NCBI GenBank assembly: GCA_027335515.1
Contig: DAHWHT010000108.1
Location: forward strand, 1-15,235
DNA from: Clostridia bacterium
Lineage (GTDB): Bacteria > Bacillota_E > RBS10-35 > JAJYVN01
Length of the DNA: 15,235 nt
Reading direction: 5' to 3'
Positions 7,183 to 12,883 of the stretch are shown here, in pieces (position 1 is the stretch's first letter; each line of letters starts with the position of its first letter). The position numbers and the translations under genes were made by a program. The notes under the pieces are model-generated. The model searched no databases. It worked only from the letters and a program-made list of their open reading frames with translations, and was not told the DNA's origin.

Positions 7183-8016
7183 TCACCCCCCCTGCGGGCC
7201 GGACGGCGGCCCATCGGCGCCGCTACCGCTCACGACCAGGCGGATGCCGTAAGCCGCGACCGTGTCCGCCACCTCCGGAGCGACCGGGCGGTCGGTGACG
7301 ACGCGTTGGATGGCTCCGGGTGGGCAGATGGGTACCAGCGAGTTGTGTCCCCACTTGGTGTGGTCGGCGAGCAGGATCGCCTCCTCTGCCGAACGCAGCA
7401 GGGCCTGCTTGACCTCCGCCTCCTCCTCGTTGCCTTCCGTAGGGCCGTCCTGGAGTGTGAATCCCTTGCACGACAAGAACACTTTTCGTACGCGGTAGCC
7501 GTCGATCGCCCGCAGCGTCTGGGGGCCGACGTAGGAGAGCGACCGGGCCCGCAGGGTTCCGCCGGTGCTGACCACGGTCATGCCGTCGGCCTCGGCCAGC
7601 CGCAGCGGCAGTTGCACGGCGTTGGTGAGCACGACCAGCGAACGCAGCCCACGCTGGCGCAGGGCCAGCCCGAGTTCCAGCGCCGACGTCGAGGCGTCCA
7701 GCGCGATCACGTCGCCTTGTTCCACCAATCGGGCCGCGGCCAGGGCGATGGCCACCTTTTCCTCGTGCTGGCGCTGCACCCGCGAGAAGAACGGCACCTC
7801 GTGGATGTGCGCCCCCGGGGGTAGCACGGCGCCGCCATGGACCCGGGTCAACCGGCCCTGGCGGACCAGGCGGTTGATCTCGCGGCGAATGGTTTCGGGG
7901 GTCACGCCAAAGCGCACGCTGAGGCTCGATACCCGCACGCTGCCGTCTTGCTGCGCGGCTTCCAGGATGCGCGTCCGCCGGATCTCACCGAGTTCAGGAG
8001 GTGGCTGTTGTCCCAT
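7183..8016 (-). CDS. DeoR-family transcriptional regulator, likely repressor of the sugar cluster
   Basis: This 277-residue DNA-binding protein has the DeoR layout. An N-terminal winged helix-turn-helix spans about residues 12-65 (VRVSSLSVRFGVTPETIRRE, then LTRVHGGAV). A C-terminal sugar-phosphate-sensing DeoRC domain follows, with GDVIALDASTSALELG, VLTNAV, STGGTLR, the FLSCKGF strand and LLADHTKWG. ATG 8016 is chosen because the frame starts just ahead of the helix-turn-helix; a GGGGAGGGG about nine bases upstream can serve as ribosome site. It is the first gene of the leftward cluster. By family knowledge it should bind a phosphorylated sugar intermediate and relieve repression of the kinase and aldolase genes. 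The Bacillus subtilis rhamnose locus likewise carries a DeoR-type regulator beside rhaEW and rhaB, which supports this role. Confidence 0.92.
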   Translation of the reverse strand: MGQQPPPELGEIRRTRILEAAQQDGSVRVSSLSVRFGVTPETIRREINRLVRQGRLTRVHGGAVLPPGAHIHEVPFFSRVQRQHEEKVAIALAAARLVEQGDVIALDASTSALELGLALRQRGLRSLVVLTNAVQLPLRLAEADGMTVVSTGGTLRARSLSYVGPQTLRAIDGYRVRKVFLSCKGFTLQDGPTEGNEEEAEVKQALLRSAEEAILLADHTKWGHNSLVPICPPGAIQRVVTDRPVAPEVADTVAAYGIRLVVSGSGADGPPSGPQGG

Positions 8017-8074
8017 TGCTGCGGCCCCTCCCCTTCAACGCCACCGCATTTGGAAACGTCGTTCCGCGATGTTC

Positions 8075-8124
8075 CAATCCGTCCGATTGTGTCCGATGCG
8101 TAGCAGTTCTGCGTGTCTTGCCAA
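8075..8124 (-). promoter_or_regulatory. Possible promoter and operator of the DeoR-regulator gene
   Basis: On the minus strand a -35-like TTGGCA (8124-8119) is followed after 16 bases by a weak TACGCA (8102-8097). Directly beyond lie two copies of GTCCGAT on the plus strand (8081-8087 and 8091-8097), exactly ten bases apart. They overlap an inverted repeat CAATC/GATTG (8075-8079 and 8085-8089). Repeats with helical spacing beside a start site are plausible binding sites for the regulator encoded just downstream. The -10 match is poor, so this is a suggestion only. Confidence 0.3.
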
Positions 8125-8238
8125 ACCCCTTCCGGGTGGCGGCGGATGGCAGGGTGGCGATGCGCGAGGATGGAATGGACGGCGGGCTGCGCCGCTGGGC
8201 GGCCGCGCGGGGGTTGGTCAGACGTGAAAGGGGGGGGG

Positions 8239-8269
8239 CGGCGCAAGGGGCCGGGGGCCCCTTGTGCCG
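8239..8269 (+). promoter_or_regulatory. Strong 14-bp hairpin in the leader of the peptidase T gene
   Basis: CGGCGCAAGGGGCC (8239-8252) pairs with GGCCCCTTGTGCCG (8256-8269) around a GGG loop. All 14 positions pair, with one G-U wobble. The stem ends nine bases before ATG 8279 and would bury the alternative GTG 8264. A nine-G run with AAA before it (8227-8238) sits at the foot of the stem. No T-tract follows on either strand, so a terminator is unlikely; a translational control or mRNA-stability element is more plausible. Confidence 0.55.
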
Positions 8270-8278
8270 GTATGCCAC

Positions 8279-9541
8279 ATGGAGATTCCGGGGCTGGACC
8301 GGGAGGCGTTGCTGGCGGAAGGTCCGCTGCCGAAGTTCCTTCGCTATGTGCGCATCGAGACGACCGCGGATCCGAGCGCGGCGGAGGTGCCGTCGAGTCC
8401 GGGGCAGTGGCAGTTGGTCCGTCTGCTGGAGCGTGAGGCTCGCTCGATGGGCCTGGAGGATGTGCGCGTGGACCGCTACGGGATTCTGACCGCGACGCTT
8501 CCGGCGAACGGGGCCGCGGCCGCGTCGCCCACGGTGGGCCTGCTGGCGCATGTGGACACATCCCCGGCCGTGAGCGGCGCCGGCGTCGAGCCGCTCGTGC
8601 ATGCGGCCTACGATGGCGGGACCCTGCGGCTTCCCAGCGGCGGGGTGCTGGATCCCGAGCGGCATCCCGCCCTGCGCGCGGTGGTGGGGCATGACCTGGT
8701 CACGTCCGACGGGCGGACGCTGCTGGGCGCCGACGACAAGGCGGGCGTCGCGGAGATCATGGCCCTGGCGGCACGGTTGCTGCGCGAGCCGCACCGGCCG
8801 CGGCCGCGTCTGCGCCTGGCCTTCACCACCGACGAAGAGATTGGCCGCGGGATTGAATATTTCGACTTGGAGGCGTTCGGGGCCGACGCCGCCTATACCC
8901 TGGACGGCGGGGCCCTTGGTGATATCTCCTGGGAGAACTTCAACGCTCAGAACCTGACCGTGACCATCCGCGGGCGCAGCTCCCACACGGGCTCGGCCAA
9001 GGGGCACATGGTCAACGCCGTCGCGCTTGCGGCGGACTTGATTGCGGCGGTTCCCGCCGGGGAGCGGCCGGAGACGACCGCGGGCCGCGAGGGATTTGTC
9101 CATTTCGACGCCCTGACCGCTTCGGTGGAGCACGCAAGCCTCACGGTGCTGCTGCGGGACTTCGACGCCGCGGGGCTGGCGTCGCGCCGTGGCCGGCTTG
9201 AAGAGGCGTGCGCGCGTTTGCGCGCCGCGCACCCCGGGTGCGCGATCGAGGTGCGCGAAACCGGCGGCTATCGCAACATGCGCGCTGCCGTGGAACGGCG
9301 GCCCGAGGTCGTGCGCCTCGCCCTGGAGGCCATGCGGCAGGTCGGGGTGGAGCCGCGTCCATCCCTGGTGCGGGGCGGTACGGACGGGGCGCGCCTGTCG
9401 GCCCTGGGGTTGCCGACGCCCAATCTGTTTGCCGGCGGTATGGACTTTCACAGCCGCACCGAGTGGATCTCCGTGCGTTGGATGGAACAGGCGGTGGATG
9501 TGCTCGCGGCCCTCTGCGGTCTTTGGGCCCGGGGCGCGTGA
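8279..9541 (+). CDS. pepT: Peptidase T (tripeptide aminopeptidase, M20B family)
   Basis: This 420-residue cytosolic di-zinc aminopeptidase removes the N-terminal residue of tripeptides during peptide recycling. The M20 metal-site motifs are all present: LLAHVDTS (H91, D93), LLGADDKAG (around D152), TTDEEIGRG (catalytic and ligand glutamates E186/E187), YTLDGG (D209) and GMDFHSRTEW (H391). RGGTDGARLS, typical of PepT, is also present. The length is close to the 408 residues of the E. coli enzyme. ATG 8279 is preferred because GTG 8264 lies inside a strong hairpin; no Shine-Dalgarno sits directly before ATG 8279. The only purine-rich candidate is the G-run at the base of that hairpin (8227-8238). 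The gene is divergent from the DeoR regulator and converges on the hydrolase-like gene. Confidence 0.93.
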   Translation: MEIPGLDREALLAEGPLPKFLRYVRIETTADPSAAEVPSSPGQWQLVRLLEREARSMGLEDVRVDRYGILTATLPANGAAAASPTVGLLAHVDTSPAVSGAGVEPLVHAAYDGGTLRLPSGGVLDPERHPALRAVVGHDLVTSDGRTLLGADDKAGVAEIMALAARLLREPHRPRPRLRLAFTTDEEIGRGIEYFDLEAFGADAAYTLDGGALGDISWENFNAQNLTVTIRGRSSHTGSAKGHMVNAVALAADLIAAVPAGERPETTAGREGFVHFDALTASVEHASLTVLLRDFDAAGLASRRGRLEEACARLRAAHPGCAIEVRETGGYRNMRAAVERRPEVVRLALEAMRQVGVEPRPSLVRGGTDGARLSALGLPTPNLFAGGMDFHSRTEWISVRWMEQAVDVLAALCGLWARGA

Positions 9542-9544
9542 GGC

Positions 9545-9578
9545 ATGGGGTGGAGGGCGGATTCTTCCTCCACCCCAT
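9545..9578. terminator. Hairpin between convergent pepT and hydrolase-like genes, likely bidirectional terminator
   Basis: A perfect 12-bp inverted repeat (ATGGGGTGGAGG at 9545-9556, CCTCCACCCCAT at 9567-9578) with a 10-base loop occupies nearly all of the 40-base gap between the stops at 9541 and 9582. The loop contains ATTCTT but no T-run follows the stem on either strand. Position and stability suggest termination or 3'-end protection for both genes. Confidence 0.65.
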
Positions 9579-9581
9579 CCC

Positions 9582-10946
9582 CTACGCCGGCTCCACGCGC
9601 CGCCACGGGGTGGACGCCGCATCCTGCGGGGTCGGCGACCGGGGGGCGCTCCCGCCGTCGGCGCCACCTTCGCCGGCCACGCCCACGAAAAGGGGTTCGT
9701 CGGGGTTCGGCGTGGTGGCGGGCGGCGCGTCCCCGTCCGCCGGGACGGTGCGCCGGTCGTTGGTGCCTGCGGTCTCGGCGTCCGGTGCGCCGGTCTCGGT
9801 CGGCGGGGTGTCGGATGCGTCGCGTGGTGCGGCGGCATCGCGGCCGTTGTCGGTGGGGGGGGGAACGGCGGCGGCGACTTCCTGGGTGGCGGTTGGGCTA
9901 TCCGCGGCGTCGATCCCGCCGGACGGCATCCCCGCAGCGGCCCACGGCGCGGTCGAAGGCGGCGCGGCGGTGAGGGCGGACGGGCTTTGCCATAGACCGT
10001 TGGCGATCGGCAGCCAGCGGACCAGCCACGCGGATACCTGGCGTGCCAGCCATGCGAGGGTGGTCGGCGCCCAGAGTTCGTGGCGGTCGCGGATCACCCC
10101 GGCAGGAGCCAGCCGGAGCGTGCCGCCGCGCAGCGCCCGGGCGCAGGCCAACGCCTCCACGGGGCCGACGAGGCTGTCTTCGGCATGGGAGACGATGCAG
10201 ATGCCGCGCCCGGCGAGCAGGTCCAGGAAGCGCTCCGGGCGGAAGGCCGCGATGCGGTCGGCCGACTGCAGGGGCACAAAGCGCGGCGCGCGCATGGCCA
10301 TGGTGCCGCTCGACTGCGCGTCCAGCCAGGCGGCGGCCGCCGCGCCCACGGGGAACAGGGGGTCGCCCAGCGGGTCTCTTGGCGCCTCCGGCCGTGCGCC
10401 GATGGCGGGCACATACTCGGAATAACCCGTCCGGCTCCGGTTGAGGCGATCCTGTGCGAGGCGCGTTTGCCACCGCCGCCAGATGGCAAGGCCGTGGAGG
10501 GATGCCAGCCAGCGTTCCCCGTCACCCACCGGGTCCACCGCCAGCACCGCGCCGATCCGCCCGTCCAGCGCCGCCGCCTGCAGGGCGACGCCGCCGCCAA
10601 GGCCCCAGCCGGCGACGCCGACGTGGGCGGTGTCGATCTCCCGTTGCAGGTGCAGGAAGGTGACCGCCGCGCGCACGTCTTCCACCTGACGTTCCGGATC
10701 GACCGCGCCGCGGGGTGTCCCCTCGCTGCCGCCCCAGCCGCGGTAGTCGATGCGCAGGGAACCATAACCGGCGGATTGAAGCCAACGCGCCACGCCGGGC
10801 AGGCCGATCTCCTGGGTGAGGGCGCAGTCGGGGCACAGAATGAACGCCGGGCGGGCGCCGGTCGACGGGCCGTCCGGATGCGTCCAAACGGCGCGCACCG
10901 TGTCTTTTTCGCTCCGGAATGCCACTTCGCGCACCACGCCGCACAC
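9582..10946 (-). CDS. Alpha/beta-hydrolase-fold protein lacking the nucleophilic serine, with long disordered tail
   Basis: This protein has about 454 residues. The first 320 or so resemble the S33/dienelactone-hydrolase-like alpha/beta hydrolases, with RIDYRGWGGSEG, a nucleophile-elbow strand and DGRIGAVLAVDP. At the elbow the usual G-x-S-x-G-G reads GWGLGGG, so the serine is replaced by G115 (codon GGC). An acidic residue in SHAEDSLV and a histidine in RDRHELW, matching the other triad members, remain. The strand that normally carries an HG oxyanion motif reads CPDC. The last 130 residues are rich in Pro, Ala, Thr, Asp and Gly without hydrophobic pattern and are probably disordered. The start codon is GTG 10946; nearby in-frame GTGs at 10937 and 10934 are alternatives and no strong ribosome site is seen. 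It may be a non-catalytic or altered member of the fold; the partner or substrate is unknown. Confidence 0.8.
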   Translation of the reverse strand: MCGVVREVAFRSEKDTVRAVWTHPDGPSTGARPAFILCPDCALTQEIGLPGVARWLQSAGYGSLRIDYRGWGGSEGTPRGAVDPERQVEDVRAAVTFLHLQREIDTAHVGVAGWGLGGGVALQAAALDGRIGAVLAVDPVGDGERWLASLHGLAIWRRWQTRLAQDRLNRSRTGYSEYVPAIGARPEAPRDPLGDPLFPVGAAAAAWLDAQSSGTMAMRAPRFVPLQSADRIAAFRPERFLDLLAGRGICIVSHAEDSLVGPVEALACARALRGGTLRLAPAGVIRDRHELWAPTTLAWLARQVSAWLVRWLPIANGLWQSPSALTAAPPSTAPWAAAGMPSGGIDAADSPTATQEVAAAVPPPTDNGRDAAAPRDASDTPPTETGAPDAETAGTNDRRTVPADGDAPPATTPNPDEPLFVGVAGEGGADGGSAPRSPTPQDAASTPWRRVEPA

Positions 10947-11183
10947 CCCCGCCCGCCCGCGTTCCGGCCGTCACGCAACAACCCTTTCTGTTTCAGGCAG
11001 AAGCGTTCGCGTCGTTTCGTATCCCGGCGGCGGCGATCGACAGGAAGACGACCGGCGCGACCCCAGGCGACGGCGCGCCCTGCCAAAGTGCGGCGGTGAA
11101 AGGCCGCATCGATGCGGATAGGATAGGGAAGGGTTTGGCGCGAATCTCGATCCGGCGATGCCGGGGCGAAGGGAAGTGGCGGG
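10947..11183. promoter_or_regulatory. Divergent intergenic region, hydrolase-like gene and sigma operon
   Basis: No gene was recognised in these 237 bases. The right part contains the candidate promoter with palindrome at 11096-11124, and a short inverted repeat CCGGC/GCCGG (11152-11164) just upstream of the sigma-gene ribosome site. For the leftward hydrolase-like gene I found no convincing -35/-10 pair. Confidence 0.5.
11096..11124 (+). promoter_or_regulatory. Candidate housekeeping promoter of the sigma operon with 14-bp palindrome in the spacer
   Basis: GTGAAA (11096-11101; four of six to TTGACA) and TAGGAT (11119-11124; four of six to TATAAT) are separated by exactly 17 bases. Inside the spacer lies the perfect palindrome CCGCATCGATGCGG (11104-11117). 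A dimeric regulator bound there would directly control transcription of the sigma/anti-sigma/polA unit. Start of transcription would be near 11131, about 50 bases before the sigma start codon. Confidence 0.45.
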
Positions 11184-11897
11184 TTGGTCGGGCGCGGCGC
11201 GACTGCGGGCGGGCAGTTGCGGGGTGCCGCAGGCCGCGGACCATCGGATCTCCCCGCGGACGATGCCGAACGCGCGCTTGTCCTGCGGGCGCGTCGCGGC
11301 GACCGCGAGGCGTTCGACCTTCTGCTGGGTCCCATGCTCCAGCCGCTGTATCTGTTCGCCTGTCGGGTCCTGGGCGATCGCGATCTGGCGGAGGATGTCG
11401 TTCAGGAGGCCCTGGTCAAGGTGTATACGGGCATTGCCCGTTTCCGCGGCGACGCCCGCTTTTCCACCTGGGTGTTCCGCATCGTGCATAACGCCTGCAC
11501 CGATGCGGTGCGCTACCGGGCGCGGCGGCCGCATGTGCCCCTGGCGCAGCCGTCCGGGGACGACGAACCGGGGGAGCGCGAACTGGTGGAGCCCGCCCCA
11601 GGCCCGGACGCCGTGGCCTTGGAGCGCCTGGCAAGCCAGGTCATTCTCGACGCCATTGCCGATCTGCCGCACGACCAACGCGTCCTGGTGGTGCTGCGGG
11701 ACGTGCAGGGCTACGCGTACGAAGAGGTGGCCGCCATGAGCGGGGAGCCGTTGGGCACCGTCAAATCGCGGCTGCACCGGGCCAGGGCGGCCCTGCGGAC
11801 GGCCCTGACGTCGCGCGGGGTGGAACCTTTCGCGTCTCCGGGCGTCCATGCGGATGGGAGCGTGCCCGGGGCCCGGTCCGGGAGGCAGGGGGGTTGA
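11184..11897 (+). CDS. ECF (extracytoplasmic function) RNA polymerase sigma factor
   Basis: This sigma-70-family factor of 237 residues directs RNA polymerase to a stress or envelope regulon. Region 2 (about 28-115) shows AFDLLLGPML, DLAEDVVQEALVKVY and the -10-binding stretch FRGDARFSTWVFRIVHNACTD in outline. Region 4 (about 148-208) has LPHDQRVLVVLRDVQGYAYEEVA and the helix-turn-helix GTVKSRLHRARAAL. There is no region 1 or large region 3, as expected for ECF factors. A charged tail of about 28 residues follows. TTG 11184 is chosen as start with AAGGGAAG seven bases upstream; TTG 11217 is an alternative. The stop overlaps the anti-sigma start by four bases (TTGA), a typical sign of coupled sigma/anti-sigma translation. 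Confidence 0.93.
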   Translation: MVGRGATAGGQLRGAAGRGPSDLPADDAERALVLRARRGDREAFDLLLGPMLQPLYLFACRVLGDRDLAEDVVQEALVKVYTGIARFRGDARFSTWVFRIVHNACTDAVRYRARRPHVPLAQPSGDDEPGERELVEPAPGPDAVALERLASQVILDAIADLPHDQRVLVVLRDVQGYAYEEVAAMSGEPLGTVKSRLHRARAALRTALTSRGVEPFASPGVHADGSVPGARSGRQGG

Positions 11898-12883
11898 GCC
11901 CAGCCATGGAGCGGTGTGACGCCACGCTGCGTCAGTTGGATGATCTGCTGGATGGTGAACTGGTGCCGGCCTCGGCGGACCAGGTGTCACACCACCTGCA
12001 GCACTGCGCGGATTGTCGCGCGGAGCAGGAGCGTCGGCGGGTTCTGCGGGAGCGGCTGCGCGCCCTGCCGCTGGAACCGCTGCCCGACGGGTTCGCCGAA
12101 CGCCTGGATCGGCGGCTCTCGCTGGCCTTGCCGGAGCGGCCGCGGCGCGCCTGGATGGCCTGGTTCGTGCCGGCGGCGACCGCCGTCGCCGGCTTTGTCG
12201 CCGCGGCCGCCGTCGCCGCCCCGTTGCTGGCCACGACACCGCCCGGGGCGTCGTCGTTCGCGCGGGCGGCGGTTGCCGCCGGTTCTGTGGCCGCGTCCTC
12301 GAGTGCCGGGCACGCCGCTTCCCCGGCCCCCGCGGCGGCGACCATGCAGGCGGCGGTGCGGTCAAGCGTCATCCACGGGGCCACGGCCTCCGAGCGGATC
12401 ACCTCCGGGTCCGCGGGCGGCGCGACGGGCGTGTACGCCGTGACCGTGCTGACCCCCGCGCCGCAGGAGGCCCGGCACACGGTGGCCGATCTGGCGGCGG
12501 CGGCGACGGCGGCGGGGGGCAGGGTGCGCACCGTGATCGGGCCGGGTGCCACCCGGTCGGTTGCCAACCGCCCGCGGCCGGCGGCAACCGTCGATGCGGT
12601 CCTGCCGGCGGTCTCCGCGGCCGCCTATGTGCAAAGTGCCGGCCGCTATGGCACGATCATGGCGAAGGTCGGCGGTGTTCCGCCCGGCAGCAAGTCGGTT
12701 CGGGTACTCGTCACGGTGCTGGATGCGCAGCGCGAGCCGGCGGCGGTGCCCACACCCCACCGCGGGTGGGGCCGGGCGGTGCTGATGTCCGGAGGCCGTG
12801 CCGCCCCCTGGGTGGGCGGCGGACTGGCGGGCGTCCTGCTGGTCGGATTGGGATGGGGGTTGATGCGCCGGCGTCCGCTGTGA
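11894..12883 (+). CDS. Membrane-anchored zinc-finger anti-sigma factor
   Basis: This protein of 329 residues is expected to hold the neighbouring ECF sigma inactive at the membrane. The N-terminal anti-sigma domain has DDLLDGEL followed by the zinc motif H34-x3-C38-x2-C41 (HLQHCADC); C8 may be the fourth ligand. One membrane segment lies at about 87-111. An Ala-rich extracytoplasmic stretch and a small folded region follow (from about 180, with YAVTVLTPAPQEA, and GGRVRTVIG). A second membrane helix lies at about 304-324, ending in MRRRPL. Two helices imply that both ends are cytoplasmic. The central region may be of the DUF2275 or DUF4349 type, but this is a weak impression. TTG 11894 has GGAGG eight bases upstream (11881-11885) and overlaps the sigma stop. 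ATG 11906 is the alternative. Its stop overlaps the polA GTG by four bases. Confidence 0.88.
   Translation: MSPAMERCDATLRQLDDLLDGELVPASADQVSHHLQHCADCRAEQERRRVLRERLRALPLEPLPDGFAERLDRRLSLALPERPRRAWMAWFVPAATAVAGFVAAAAVAAPLLATTPPGASSFARAAVAAGSVAASSSAGHAASPAPAAATMQAAVRSSVIHGATASERITSGSAGGATGVYAVTVLTPAPQEARHTVADLAAAATAAGGRVRTVIGPGATRSVANRPRPAATVDAVLPAVSAAAYVQSAGRYGTIMAKVGGVPPGSKSVRVLVTVLDAQREPAAVPTPHRGWGRAVLMSGGRAAPWVGGGLAGVLLVGLGWGLMRRRPL

Noticed and set aside
5105..7252. A 715-codon plus-strand frame opposite the kinase and aldolase genes
   Set aside because: Antisense shadow of two clear enzyme genes, with Gly/Arg/Gln-rich composition and no recognisable motif.
8050..8066. A TGGAAACGTCGTTCC stretch resembling a catabolite-control (cre) or LacI-type operator
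   Set aside because: At least four positions depart from the cre consensus and the two halves do not form a proper palindrome.
8239..8269. The pepT leader hairpin read as an intrinsic terminator
   Set aside because: There is no T-tract on either strand, and no gene ends just upstream of it on either strand.
7994..9838. A 614-codon minus-strand frame opposite pepT
   Set aside because: Antisense shadow of peptidase T, whose complete metal-site motifs fix the real strand.
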